A stretch of 64,000 nt of DNA from Saprospiraceae bacterium UBA7328. GTDB lineage: Bacteria > Bacteroidota > Bacteroidia > Chitinophagales > Saprospiraceae. A program made the position numbers and the translations under genes. Positions 1 to 8,001 of this stretch are shown here, one piece after another. Numbering within the stretch: position 1 is the first letter of the stretch; each line of letters opens with the position of its first letter. A model generated the notes under the pieces. The model was not told the DNA's origin and searched no databases. It saw only the letters and a list, made by a program, of their open reading frames with translations. Location of the stretch: NCBI GenBank assembly GCA_002471345.1, contig DKPS01000181.1, positions 1 through 64,000 on the forward strand. The letters are read 5' to 3'.

Positions 1-273
1 TCTTCCAGCATGTGCCATAGAAAGCACACCTTTATCATGATGCTGATTATCACCATCTAATTCACATGGAATATTATATCCAGGTCCTCCAGTACCAATA
101 CCATTAGGACATCCACCTTGTATTACAAAATCAGGAATGACTCTATGAAAAGTTAATCCATCATAAAATCCTTTTTTCGCTAAATCTGTAAAGTTTTTAA
201 CCGTTCCTGGAGCATCTTTCTCAAAGAACTCTACTTTCATTAACCCTTTATCAGTATGAATTTCTGCAGTCAT
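1..273 (-). CDS. Cyclophilin-type peptidyl-prolyl cis-trans isomerase (partial)
   Basis: Only the N-terminal 91 codons are present; the gene runs off the left edge. The reading frame starts [20 protein letters not shown] and contains the cyclophilin signatures [13 protein letters not shown] and a following Gly-rich [12 protein letters not shown] stretch, then MAHAG near the edge. Cyclophilins catalyse cis-trans isomerisation of X-Pro bonds; this is the short bacterial type. No signal peptide precedes the domain, so a cytoplasmic location is inferred. The family assignment is strong; the C-terminal extent cannot be judged. Confidence 0.93.
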   Translation of the reverse strand, partial: MTAEIHTDKGLMKVEFFEKDAPGTVKNFTDLAKKGFYDGLTFHRVIPDFVIQGGCPNGIGTGGPGYNIPCELDGDNQHHDKGVLSMAHAGR

Positions 274-440
274 TATTTATTTTTTCGTTTTGAGCTGCGA
301 AGTAAAGGGATTTCAGAGGTCTTTCCTAGTGACATGAGCATTTAAGCTAGTACAAGAAGTGCTGTTTCTTATAAAAATTCAATGATATCATTAAAATGTC
401 CCTTTCACATGAACTTATTCCTAAACAACCCTCTCTGATT

Positions 441-473
441 TTTGACAATTTGACCAATAAGTATCTATATTTG
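441..473 (+). promoter_or_regulatory. Predicted Bacteroidota-type promoter for the DUF177-rpmF operon
   Basis: TTTG at 441-444 and TATATTTG at 466-473 are separated by 21 bases. This matches the Bacteroidota -33/-7 pattern (TTG and TAnnTTTG). The start codon of the next gene lies 27 bases beyond the -7 box, leaving a short leader. Assigned from motif and position only. Confidence 0.6.
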
Positions 474-500
474 CGCTCCATTTGAAAAAGATCATTTGCT

Positions 501-1034
501 ATGGGCACTAATACAGAATATTTGATCCCATTCAAGGGTCTTGAAAATGGTGTACATAAATATAGATTTCAGGTAAGTACTGAATTCTTTTTAAATTTTG
601 AAAATTCTAGAATCAAGAAAGGAAACTATATCGTTGATCTGATTTTTGACAAAAGAGATCTGATGATGATTTTAGATTTCTCTTTTCATGGAGATTATCA
701 AGGTTCTTGCGATCGTTGTCTAACAATTATCGACATTCCAAATGAGGGAAATGATCAAATCATTGTGAAATTCCAAAATGATGTTACTCTTGATAGTAGT
801 CAAGAAGTAGTCATTATTGAGGACGATGCTCATGAGATAGATGTATCATCCTTTATTAATAACATGATACATTTACATCTTCCATTAGTAAATAAGAGGA
901 ATTGTGAGGAGGAGGAATACAAGTTTTGTGATCATTCTTTACTTGATAAATTAGAAAGAACCCAGGAAGATGGCGATGAGGGTAGGGAGCCGGGTACCAA
1001 CTGGGATGCTTTAAAAGATTTGAACTTAGATTAA
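501..1034 (+). CDS. DUF177 (YceD-like) protein
   Basis: 177-residue protein of the DUF177 family, which in most bacteria is encoded immediately upstream of rpmF and, in other phyla, has been linked to 23S rRNA processing. The core GSCDRCL (about residues 70-80) and the C-terminal acidic tail ending in DWGxLKDL-like NWDALKDLNLD fit the family. Cys pairs at CDRC and at the NCEEEEYKFC region could bind metal, but this is inference. The ATG at 501 is the only good start after the promoter. The gene ends 41 bases before rpmF, so the two are probably cotranscribed. Confidence 0.85.
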   Translation: MGTNTEYLIPFKGLENGVHKYRFQVSTEFFLNFENSRIKKGNYIVDLIFDKRDLMMILDFSFHGDYQGSCDRCLTIIDIPNEGNDQIIVKFQNDVTLDSSQEVVIIEDDAHEIDVSSFINNMIHLHLPLVNKRNCEEEEYKFCDHSLLDKLERTQEDGDEGREPGTNWDALKDLNLD

Positions 1035-1075
1035 AAATATTCCTGCTGTATTGTGGGAAGACAAAATAGACTAAT

Positions 1076-1267
1076 ATGGCACATCCGAAGAGTAGGATAT
1101 CCAAACAAAGAAAAAGAAAGCGTAGAACGCATCAAAAGGCGACTGTACCTCAGATTGCCATTTGTAAAAATACAGGTGAGGCTCACCTTTATCATAGAGC
1201 ATATGAGCATGAAGGAAATCTCTATTACAGAGGTAAAATGCTCGTCCAAGTAGAGGAAGAAGATTAA
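1076..1267 (+). CDS. rpmF: 50S ribosomal protein L32
   Basis: 63-residue ribosomal protein L32. It opens [19 protein letters not shown], the highly basic N-terminus typical of the family, followed by [18 protein letters not shown]. It lacks the four-cysteine zinc ribbon of C+ L32 forms: only one Cys is seen (in AICKNTGE), so this is a zinc-free or degenerate form. Second gene of the DUF177-rpmF unit; a strong intrinsic terminator follows within 30 bases. Function in the large subunit near the peptidyl transferase region is established for the family. Confidence 0.97.
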   Translation: MAHPKSRISKQRKRKRRTHQKATVPQIAICKNTGEAHLYHRAYEHEGNLYYRGKMLVQVEEED

Positions 1268-1294
1268 TTTTTTAGAACTTTTTTCTTTTTTACT

Positions 1295-1337
1295 AAAGCT
1301 CCTCATTCAGTACATGGATAAGGAGCTTTTTTATTTT
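1295..1337 (+). terminator. Intrinsic terminator after rpmF
   Basis: AAAGCTCCT (1295-1303) pairs perfectly with AGGAGCTTT (1321-1329), 17-base loop, then a T-rich run to about 1337. Confidence 0.85.
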
Positions 1338-1456
1338 GTATATGTTCATTTCATTACTTAATATGAACAAGAATGTGATTATATTTCGATTTAAATCTTC
1401 AATTTCCGATTGGACATCCAATTTGAAATTTAATTGTATAATAATAAAACTAGAGG

Positions 1457-2515
1457 ATGTCAACGAATAGTGAAAAAGTATCGATTGAAACAGAAATCCT
1501 GGAAAAACTTAAAAACTGGAAAGAAATAATTGCTAAGTATCAGGTCCCTGACAAGAAAAAAGCACTTCTTCAAATCATTACTTCCTTCGGTCCTTATGTT
1601 GGCTTATGGGTTCTCATGTATTTTAGCATGGATTGGTCCATTTGGATTACTATCGCCCTTGCTGTTATAAATTCTTTTTTTTTAGTTAGGATTTTTATCA
1701 TTCAACATGATTGTGGTCATCAATCTTTTTTCAAATCAAAAAGGTTGAATAATCTTACAGGAACTTTGTGTAGTGTTTTCAGTTCTCTTCCTTATAAATA
1801 CTGGGCCAAAGTTCACAATCATCATCATGGACATACTGGCCAACTCGAAGAAAGAGACATAGGTGATATAAAATTCCTAACTGTAAATGAGTACGCTTCC
1901 AAGGGTTGGGGTGGAAAGTTACAATATCGCATTTTTAGAAACCCCCTTGTCACATTTATCATCTCTCCAATTGTCTATTTTACTATTTCCAATAGATTTA
2001 CTATGTTTTTCAAAGACAAGCCATGGTCTAAAGTGAAAAGATCACAAGTGATGAATAATTTGTTGATTTTGATAGTCTATATTGGCTTAGGACTCCTATT
2101 AGGGTGGAAGAAATTTCTTTTTATACAACTGGTGACCATTTTCATATTCTCTGTTATAGCATTTTGGTTTTTCTATGTACAACATCAACATGAAGAAGGT
2201 TATCAACGTTGGAAGAAAGATTGGTCGTTTTTGGTGTCGGCTATTCGAGGTTCTTCTTATTACAAACTTCCCAAAATATGGCAATGGCTAACAGGAAATA
2301 TAGGCATTCATCATATCCACCACCTCAGCAGCCTTGTACCAAATTACAATTTAGAAAAGTGTATGAAAGAAAATCCAATTCTTTCTAAGTATGTAACTCA
2401 CCTCACTTTTACTGAAAGTCTGGCAACAGTTAAAAACAAGCTGTGGAGTGAAGATCTTCAAAAAATGGTTGGTTGGAAAGAATACCGAATGCTTAAACAA
2501 ATGGGTATGGCTTAA
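1457..2515 (+). CDS. Membrane fatty acid desaturase (omega-6/delta-12-like)
   Basis: 352-residue integral membrane di-iron desaturase. Three histidine boxes are visible: HDCGH at residues 84-88, HNHHHGH at 120-126, and HHIHH at 285-289. These are the iron ligands of the membrane desaturase family; the order and spacing fit acyl-lipid desaturases that introduce double bonds into membrane acyl chains. Several hydrophobic segments flank the boxes (about 40-80, 160-180, 200-240). The gene stands alone between the rpmF terminator and the DUF5916 gene. A role in membrane fluidity is inferred; the regiospecificity cannot be read from sequence. Confidence 0.9.
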   Translation: MSTNSEKVSIETEILEKLKNWKEIIAKYQVPDKKKALLQIITSFGPYVGLWVLMYFSMDWSIWITIALAVINSFFLVRIFIIQHDCGHQSFFKSKRLNNLTGTLCSVFSSLPYKYWAKVHNHHHGHTGQLEERDIGDIKFLTVNEYASKGWGGKLQYRIFRNPLVTFIISPIVYFTISNRFTMFFKDKPWSKVKRSQVMNNLLILIVYIGLGLLLGWKKFLFIQLVTIFIFSVIAFWFFYVQHQHEEGYQRWKKDWSFLVSAIRGSSYYKLPKIWQWLTGNIGIHHIHHLSSLVPNYNLEKCMKENPILSKYVTHLTFTESLATVKNKLWSEDLQKMVGWKEYRMLKQMGMA

Positions 2516-2630
2516 TTATTATTTTCACGCTGCATTATACAACTCTGAAATTTGTACTCTTTGGTTCCTATTAACACTCTATTATGAAATATCATAATAT
2601 GGCCTGTTGCTGCATAACTATCTTTGCAAA

Positions 2631-4832
2631 ATGAAAAGACTTCTAGTATTCTCTTTATTTTTCATTCCGTTTTTGGTTTGGGCACAAAAAACAGTCGATG
2701 TCAAATTAACCAACAATGCTCCTCAAATTGATGGTGCTCTAGATGATGACATATGGACAAAAACGACTCCTGCAGGAGACTTCTGGCAGTACTTTCCTAC
2801 CGATTCAGTATTAGCTGAAGCTCAGACAGAAATTCATTTAGCCTATGACGAACAAAATTTATATGTAGGAATTAAATGCTTTGGAGCTGGAAAAGATTGG
2901 ATAATTAATTCATTAAAAAGAGACTATAGAGCTGGTGGCAATGATAATATTACAATAGTCTTCGATTCATTTGATGACCGAACAAACGGATTCTTTTTTG
3001 GCATAAACCCTTTAGGCGTCATTAGAGAAGGAACAATTACAAATGGTGGAAATGGTAGAGGAGATTTCAGTTCAGCCTGGGACAATAAGTGGCAAGGCGA
3101 AGCAAAAATATATGACGAATATTATACTGCCGAAATGGAAATACCTCTAAGCACATTGAGATATAAATCAGGAAGTGATACTTGGGGAATGCACGCATAT
3201 AGATTTGATACACAAAACAATGAAACTAGTGTCTGGAATCAAATACAGAGAAATCAGACCATGTTCAGTGTGGCATATTCTGGAGTTATGAAATGGGAGA
3301 AACCACTCCAGTCTGGCAGTTCAAATATTTCATTAATTCCATATGTGTCCACTAATTTTGCAAAGAATTATGAAGATGGAACACCTTCTAATTTTGATAT
3401 GGCTGTCGGTGGCGATATGAAAGTTGGCATTTCGACAGGACTAAATCTAGATCTTACAGCGAATCCAGATTTTGCCCAAGTTGAAGTAGATAGACAGGTT
3501 ACGAATATTGATAGATTTGAAATTTTCTTTCCTGAAAGAAGGCAGTTCTTCTTAGAAAATGCAGACCTGTTTGGTGGTTTTGGATTTTCTTCCACCAATC
3601 CTTTTTTCTCTAGAAGAATTGGTGTTGGCACCGACACCACTACGAACACAACAGTGCAAAACAGAATTTTAGGTGGCGCAAGGTTAAGCGGTAAATTAAA
3701 CCAAGATTTAAGAGTAGGTCTTTTGACAATGCAAACAGCTGAAGAATCCACTCAGGGATTACCCTCTACTAATTTCACGGTTCTCTCAGCCCAACATAAA
3801 CTCTGGAGAAGATCAAACATTGGATTTATTGTGGTCAACAAACAAACTGGTGATGAAGGAGAATTATTAGACGATAAGTATAATAGAGTTGCAGGAATTG
3901 ATTTTAATTATGCGAATGCCGATAATTCATGGTCTGGCAAGACTTTTCTGCATTCATCATTTAGTCCGGAAACTGATGGACTGAAGCTAGCTCATGGCAC
4001 AAAGCTAAGTTACAATACAAGAAGGCTAAAAATTGGCTGGGAGCACGAAATTGTCCAAGATGACTATAATGCTCAAGTAGGTTTCATAAGACGTACTGAC
4101 TTTTTCAAATTGAATCCAGAAATAGAGCTTTCTTTTTATCCGTCAGAAGGCCCATTTTCTCAAATGAATTATGGCCTAACATCTACACTTTTTTCACGTC
4201 CAGGTGTAGGCCGTACAGATCAATCTACTGTAGTTTTTATGGATGGGCAGTTTAGAAATTCATCTCGATTTAATATAAATATTGGAACTACATATGTCCT
4301 TCTCACTGGTGATTTTGATCCCACAGGCACATCTTCTGAAAAGCTTGCGGCTGATACTGATTATAACTATCTATCTCTCAGGGGATTCTATTCCTCTGAT
4401 CGAAGAAAGGAAATAAGTTTTAGCCTAATGCCCTATCTAGGTGAATATTTCAATGGTTTTCGAGCAGGACTCAGAGGATCCCTTAACTTCCGATTTCAGC
4501 CAAAGGGTTTTGTCAGTCTGAGTTATGCGTATAATTATTTTGATATGCCACATTTAGATGGAAAACGTGAAACATTCTTGGTCGGACCTCGAATAGACTA
4601 TACACTCTCTAAAGAGATCTTTATGACTCTATTTCTACAATACAATTCACAATCAAAAAATACAAATATCAATGGGAGATTTCAATGGAGATTTGCTCCA
4701 GTATCAGACTTCTTTTTAGTATATACTGACAACTATACTACAGGAAATGTAGATGATCCTTCAAATAGATTTGCTTTTGATGTGAAGAATAGAGCGATCG
4801 TAGCTAAATTGACCTATTGGTTGAATATCTAA
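2631..4832 (+). CDS. DUF5916 outer-membrane-type protein with CBM9-like N-terminal domain
   Basis: 733 residues from the ATG at 2631. That start gives a clean signal peptide (MKRLLVFSLFFIPFLVWAQ) ending in AQ; an earlier TTG at 2607 would only add eight residues in front of it. Residues about 25-190 resemble the CBM9-like sugar-binding fold (IDGALDDDIWTKT, then AYDEQNLYVGIKC). The remainder is a DUF5916 region rich in alternating beta strands and aromatic residues, consistent with an outer-membrane barrel. FFPERRQFFLEN is a conserved DUF5916 motif. Function unknown; exported or outer-membrane location is inferred. A TATCTTTG -7-like box at 2619-2626 lies only 4 bases before the ATG. Confidence 0.85.
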   Translation: MKRLLVFSLFFIPFLVWAQKTVDVKLTNNAPQIDGALDDDIWTKTTPAGDFWQYFPTDSVLAEAQTEIHLAYDEQNLYVGIKCFGAGKDWIINSLKRDYRAGGNDNITIVFDSFDDRTNGFFFGINPLGVIREGTITNGGNGRGDFSSAWDNKWQGEAKIYDEYYTAEMEIPLSTLRYKSGSDTWGMHAYRFDTQNNETSVWNQIQRNQTMFSVAYSGVMKWEKPLQSGSSNISLIPYVSTNFAKNYEDGTPSNFDMAVGGDMKVGISTGLNLDLTANPDFAQVEVDRQVTNIDRFEIFFPERRQFFLENADLFGGFGFSSTNPFFSRRIGVGTDTTTNTTVQNRILGGARLSGKLNQDLRVGLLTMQTAEESTQGLPSTNFTVLSAQHKLWRRSNIGFIVVNKQTGDEGELLDDKYNRVAGIDFNYANADNSWSGKTFLHSSFSPETDGLKLAHGTKLSYNTRRLKIGWEHEIVQDDYNAQVGFIRRTDFFKLNPEIELSFYPSEGPFSQMNYGLTSTLFSRPGVGRTDQSTVVFMDGQFRNSSRFNINIGTTYVLLTGDFDPTGTSSEKLAADTDYNYLSLRGFYSSDRRKEISFSLMPYLGEYFNGFRAGLRGSLNFRFQPKGFVSLSYAYNYFDMPHLDGKRETFLVGPRIDYTLSKEIFMTLFLQYNSQSKNTNINGRFQWRFAPVSDFFLVYTDNYTTGNVDDPSNRFAFDVKNRAIVAKLTYWLNI

Positions 4833-4846
4833 TAATATAAAATGAA

Positions 4847-4876
4847 AAAGGGAATCAAATTACTTTAACTCCCTTT
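4847..4876 (-). terminator. Intrinsic terminator between converging genes (rpsU side strongest)
   Basis: AAAGGGA (4847-4853) pairs with TCCCTTT (4870-4876). Read on the minus strand the hairpin is followed by a T run, fitting termination of rpsU; it may also stop the plus-strand DUF5916 transcript, with a poorer T tract. Confidence 0.65.
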
Positions 4877-4898
4877 ATATATATTCGTTTCTTCTATT

Positions 4899-5084
4899 CT
4901 AATTAGAATAATACTTTTCTCTATATACTGCATTAAGAACTTTGTTTCTTCTCTCTACAGAAGGTTTAGTGAAGTTTTTTCTTCTTCTCAATTCTTTGAT
5001 CATACCAGTTCTTTGCACTTTTCTCTTATATCTTTTAAGAGCTCTATCTATCGACTCCTGATCTTTTACATTGATTATTAGCAT
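4899..5084 (-). CDS. rpsU: 30S ribosomal protein S21
   Basis: 61-residue basic protein starting MLIINVKDQESIDRALKRYKRK, with the S21 pattern of an N-terminal Val-rich strand, then an ERALKRYK-type helix and a RRRKNFTKPSVERR basic tail. S21 sits near the 3' end of 16S rRNA in the small subunit. Monocistronic here, with its own predicted promoter at 5126-5157 and a terminator immediately downstream. Length is normal for Bacteroidota. Confidence 0.96.
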   Translation of the reverse strand: MLIINVKDQESIDRALKRYKRKVQRTGMIKELRRRKNFTKPSVERRNKVLNAVYREKYYSN

Positions 5085-5125
5085 AAAATATCTTTTAAAA
5101 CTTGTAGTTTTTTCTTAATGGGCTG

Positions 5126-5157
5126 CAAAGATACCTATTCTTTCTGCTAAAGAGCAA
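5126..5157 (-). promoter_or_regulatory. Predicted promoter of rpsU
   Basis: On the minus strand, TTG (5155-5157) and TATCTTTG (5126-5133) are separated by 21 bases. This matches the Bacteroidota -33/-7 pattern and lies about 40 bases before the rpsU ATG. Confidence 0.65.
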
Positions 5158-5206
5158 GAAAAACATATAAAAAGTATCACAGAATAATGCAAAATCTGAA
5201 TTCAAT

Positions 5207-5284
5207 CTATTTAAATGCCAAATCCTTAGAAATGGACTTACCAAAAAAGATCAACACTAATGCAGTGATTGTAAAAATGATCAT
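5207..5284 (-). other. Candidate 25-residue membrane micropeptide ORF
   Basis: The 329-base gap between rpsU and the superoxide dismutase gene holds the rpsU promoter, a hairpin at 5356-5391, and this small ORF. It would encode a peptide starting MIIFTITALVLIFFGKSISK: one hydrophobic span followed by a charged tail. An in-frame stop lies just upstream, so the ATG is the only start. No recognisable homology; chance is a real possibility at this length. Confidence 0.2.
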
Positions 5285-5355
5285 GGGTACTGTAGTTTAT
5301 AATTTGCACCGTGAAGATAGTCCGCTTTTAAAGGGATGTCAATATTACACATAAA

Positions 5356-5391
5356 ACAAAAGGTCTGAAATATACATTTCAAACCTTTTGT
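5356..5391. terminator. Long hairpin downstream of superoxide dismutase
   Basis: ACAAAAGGT (5356-5364) plus TGAAAT pairs with ATTTCA plus ACCTTTTGT (ending 5391), with one C-A mismatch and a 4-base loop. It follows the stop of the minus-strand dismutase gene by 22 bases. The T tract on the minus strand is weak, so it may be a 3' stabilising hairpin as much as a terminator. Confidence 0.5.
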
Positions 5392-5413
5392 ATATTATTT
5401 ATCTAACATGAAT

Positions 5414-6025
5414 TCAGCTCACAATGGCCTCATATTTCTTCTCGACAACGTTCCAGTTGATCACATTAAAGAATGCAGCAACATAATCCGGCCTCCTATT
5501 TTGGTAGTTCAAATAGTAAGCATGTTCCCATACATCAAGCCCTAAAATTGGAGTACCCCCGCACCCTACACCTGGCATTAAGGGATTGTCTTGATTTGGT
5601 GAAGAACAAACTTCTACTGACCCATCTGCATGTGCACAAAGCCAAGCCCATCCCGAACCAAATCTAGTTTTTGCAGCTGCGGAAAATTTATCTACAAATG
5701 CATCTTTTGATCCAAATGCCGAATTTACGGCATCCAATAGTGCCCCTGATAGTCTTCCCCTGTCATCGGGATTCATTGTTTCCCAAAAAAGACAGTGATT
5801 AAAAAATCCTCCACCGTTATTTCGAACTGCGGAATTATTCATATCTAAACCCTTCAGAATTTCTTCAATTGTATTACTAGCTAAAGCTGTACCCTCTATT
5901 GCTGCATTCAGTTTAGTAGTATAACCGTTATGATGTTTAGTGTGATGTATTTCCATAGTGCGTGCATCTATATGCGGCTCTAAGGCTGTATAAGCATATC
6001 CTAGTTCTGGAAGTGTGAATGCCAT
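5414..6025 (-). CDS. Superoxide dismutase, Fe/Mn family
   Basis: 203 residues, the normal length. Metal ligands are recognisable: His in [12 protein letters not shown] (near residue 27), His in [11 protein letters not shown] (near 76), and Asp and His in [20 protein letters not shown] (near 160-164). The enzyme dismutates superoxide to peroxide and oxygen in the cytoplasm; no signal peptide is present. Whether iron or manganese is used cannot be decided by eye. The gene is flanked by the tonB terminator upstream and a hairpin downstream, so it is probably a single-gene transcript. Confidence 0.96.
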   Translation of the reverse strand: MAFTLPELGYAYTALEPHIDARTMEIHHTKHHNGYTTKLNAAIEGTALASNTIEEILKGLDMNNSAVRNNGGGFFNHCLFWETMNPDDRGRLSGALLDAVNSAFGSKDAFVDKFSAAAKTRFGSGWAWLCAHADGSVEVCSSPNQDNPLMPGVGCGGTPILGLDVWEHAYYLNYQNRRPDYVAAFFNVINWNVVEKKYEAIVS

Positions 6026-6222
6026 ATTTCTATTAATTTTTTAAGAATGAATTTTAATTGAGTCCCTAATCTAAATGATTTTTGATATCTAGAAGTTTAA
6101 TACCTCACTTGAATTAACTCAAAATTCTCAAATCATCCATTCATATGCAAGTAACATTCCAATAAAAGGCATTCAAAAAAAAAAAGAGACAAAAAATAAT
6201 CACTAAACATTCTCAAATAAAA

Positions 6223-6251
6223 AAAGCCCTGAAGATTTACTTCAAGGCTTT
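6223..6251 (-). terminator. Intrinsic terminator after tonB
   Basis: AAAGCC-c-TGAAG (6223-6234) pairs with CTTCA-a-GGCTTT (6240-6251), one mismatch, 5-base loop. On the minus strand a TTTTT run follows. It lies 23 bases past the tonB stop. Confidence 0.8.
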
Positions 6252-6274
6252 ATTTTTTACGAATACCGGTTAGC

Positions 6275-7186
6275 TTATCCTTCTAACTTAAAGGTAACTG
6301 GAAGAGTGTAAAGAACTCTAACAGATTTTCCTCTTTGTTTTCCAGGAGCCCATCGCTGTGGTAAGTTGTTCATATCGTTTACAACTTTAAGTGCTGCTTG
6401 TCCACATCCAGCTCCAATATCTCTTACTATTTTCCCATCCTGTACTGTTCCATCTCTTTCTACTACAAACTGGATGTATACTCTACCCTCAACTCCATTT
6501 TCACGAGCAATGGCAGGGTACTTCAAGTTTTTATATAGATACTGAAGTAATTTCTTGTCAGCACAAGCCTTTTTTTCTGCTGCACTTCCTGCATCACATC
6601 CAGGGAACCTAGGCATCTCTTCCACTACTTTGAAAATCTCATCAACTTCTGGTTCTGGTGGTGGTGGTGGTGGTGGTGGTGGTGGAGCTTCTTCCACTTC
6701 CACTATTTCCTCGATCTCAGTATCTTCTTCTACTGTTTGATCCAGAAATACTGGTTCCTCTTCTTCAATTATTTCTTCTTCCGGTACTTCTTCGATTACC
6801 GGTGGTGGCGGTGGTGGTGGTGGTGGTGGTGGTTCAGCCGTTCTTGGTGGCTCAATCTCCAATTCTTCTTCCACTTCCAGGTCATACATAGAAACATCAA
6901 TATTCTGCTCATACTGTGTCCAGGCAAAAGCCATAACAGTAAGCGCTAAAGATGCAACTAAACCAAACCTGAATATAGTACTGCTGTGCTTAAATACATT
7001 AGCTCCAGCATACTTAGTACGTGTTTCAAGGCTTTCTTTGTGATCTTCTCCTGAGTACATTTCTTGATAATACTCAGGTGACTTTCCGCCGAAAACACTT
7101 CTCAACACATAAATAAGCGCGATTACTAAGGCTATTATTCCTAATAGTCCAATCAGTACCCCATTGCCTGAGAGTGCAATATCCAT
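6275..7186 (-). CDS. TonB-family energy transducer with an extra N-terminal membrane segment
   Basis: 303 residues. There are two hydrophobic segments, about 9-29 and 71-89; the second (FRFGLVASLALTVMAFAW) is the usual Bacteroidota TonB anchor, so the first 65 residues are an added module. A periplasmic acidic and proline-rich linker follows, with two poly-Pro tracts around 120-132 and 170-182. The C-terminal domain (about 205-303) has the TonB pattern YPAIARENGVEGRVYIQF and ends with a beta strand, LPVTFKL. TonB passes proton-motive energy to outer membrane receptors. No exbB or exbD lies nearby. It starts 4 bases after the vanZ-like gene and ends the gltA-gcvH-vanZ-tonB run. Confidence 0.9.
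   Translation of the reverse strand: MDIALSGNGVLIGLLGIIALVIALIYVLRSVFGGKSPEYYQEMYSGEDHKESLETRTKYAGANVFKHSSTIFRFGLVASLALTVMAFAWTQYEQNIDVSMYDLEVEEELEIEPPRTAEPPPPPPPPPPPVIEEVPEEEIIEEEEPVFLDQTVEEDTEIEEIVEVEEAPPPPPPPPPPEPEVDEIFKVVEEMPRFPGCDAGSAAEKKACADKKLLQYLYKNLKYPAIARENGVEGRVYIQFVVERDGTVQDGKIVRDIGAGCGQAALKVVNDMNNLPQRWAPGKQRGKSVRVLYTLPVTFKLEG
6657..6685. repeat. GGT/ACC trinucleotide microsatellite in tonB (tract 2)
   Basis: About nine uninterrupted GGT units on the plus strand, read as consecutive proline codons in the TonB linker on the minus strand. Slippage would change proline number without breaking the frame. Confidence 0.9.
6801..6833. repeat. GGT/ACC trinucleotide microsatellite in tonB (tract 1)
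   Basis: Eleven trinucleotide units, GGT throughout except one GGC near the start. It encodes the first poly-Pro tract of the TonB linker. Confidence 0.9.
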
Positions 7187-7190
7187 CTTG

Positions 7191-7559
7191 TCAGGATTTT
7201 ATACGATTAAAAAATAGAATACCCATCAAGGCACCTGTAATATTAGCAATTATATCATAGTTCTCAAAAAAGCGATCGACTAAAAAATATCCTTGAATGA
7301 GTTCTATTATAAATCCATAGGACACAACAAGAATAAAAATGATGACTTTATTTTTGCCCTTCACCTCACTTGAGTCATACCTCATGAAAAGTAGCTGTAA
7401 TATAAAGTACATGCCAAAATGCACAACCTTATCAGCATGAGGAAATAACATATTTGATTCTATGCTTATATTATCACTTGGCATCACTGATACAGCAAAT
7501 ATTACAATTGCCCAAATGACTGCGAGACTTTTTTCAAGCTTTCTAAAAAGAGTTCTCAC
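7191..7559 (-). CDS. VanZ-like family membrane protein
   Basis: 122 residues with about four hydrophobic segments. It shows the VanZ-like layout: an N-terminal membrane helix, SVMPSDN, then a PHADKVVHFGMYFILQLLF segment (conserved HxxxF near a membrane helix), and a C-terminal FVDRFFENYDIIANITGALMGI segment similar to the conserved R-x-xD-xxAN-x-xG motif. VanZ was named for teicoplanin resistance, but the role of the wider family is unknown. It sits between gcvH (41 bases) and tonB (4 bases), an arrangement that suggests one transcript. Confidence 0.82.
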   Translation of the reverse strand: MRTLFRKLEKSLAVIWAIVIFAVSVMPSDNISIESNMLFPHADKVVHFGMYFILQLLFMRYDSSEVKGKNKVIIFILVVSYGFIIELIQGYFLVDRFFENYDIIANITGALMGILFFNRIKS

Positions 7560-7600
7560 GATTCAATATATAAGATGAAAAAAAAATATTTTTTGGTGGG

Positions 7601-7990
7601 TTACCCTATTAGATTTTTATACTCATCTGCAGAAAGAAGGGTTTCGATTTCCTCCATGTCTTGGATTTCTATCTTTATGATCCACCCGCCTCCATAAGGG
7701 TCTTCATTGATCAGTGCTGGATTGTCATCTCCATCTTCACTTATCTTCTCATTGAATTCAATAACCTTTCCTGAAATAGGCATAAATAAATCAGAAGTTG
7801 TCTTTACCGCTTCAACAGAGCCAAAAACTTTATCCTTTATAATATCTTCATCTACAGTATCTACTTCTACATAGACTATATCTCCTAACTCACTTTGAGC
7901 ATGATCCGTCACACCTATGGTCGCAATTTTATCATCTATTTTGATCCATTCATGTTCACTGGAGTACTTTAATCCTTCTGGGACATTCAT
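7601..7990 (-). CDS. gcvH: Glycine cleavage system H protein
   Basis: 129 residues, normal length. The lipoyl-lysine motif is in GSVEAVKTTSDLFMPISG (Lys near residue 63). GcvH shuttles the aminomethyl group between the P, T and L proteins of the glycine cleavage complex. The N-terminus NVPEGLKYSSEHEWIK is canonical. Other gcv genes are absent here; instead gcvH begins 11 bases after the gltA stop and is followed by vanZ and tonB, so it is likely cotranscribed with citrate synthase. Confidence 0.97.
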   Translation of the reverse strand: MNVPEGLKYSSEHEWIKIDDKIATIGVTDHAQSELGDIVYVEVDTVDEDIIKDKVFGSVEAVKTTSDLFMPISGKVIEFNEKISEDGDDNPALINEDPYGGGWIIKIEIQDMEEIETLLSADEYKNLIG

Positions 7991-8001
7991 TACTTATTTT
8001 T

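Noticed and set aside
347..535. Minus-strand ORF upstream of the DUF177 gene
   Set aside because: Overlaps the predicted promoter and the start of a real gene; no recognisable family.
856..1306. Two minus-strand ORFs opposite DUF177 and rpmF
   Set aside because: Antisense to well-supported genes, no protein-like composition.
2607..2630. TTG start adding eight residues before the DUF5916 protein
   Set aside because: The signal peptide begins properly at the ATG at 2631.
3368..3751. 127-codon minus-strand ORF inside the DUF5916 gene
   Set aside because: Shadow of the real reading frame.
6391..6949. Plus-strand ORFs with Gly/Val/Trp runs over tonB
   Set aside because: Products of the GGT microsatellites read in the wrong strand; tonB on the minus strand explains the sequence.
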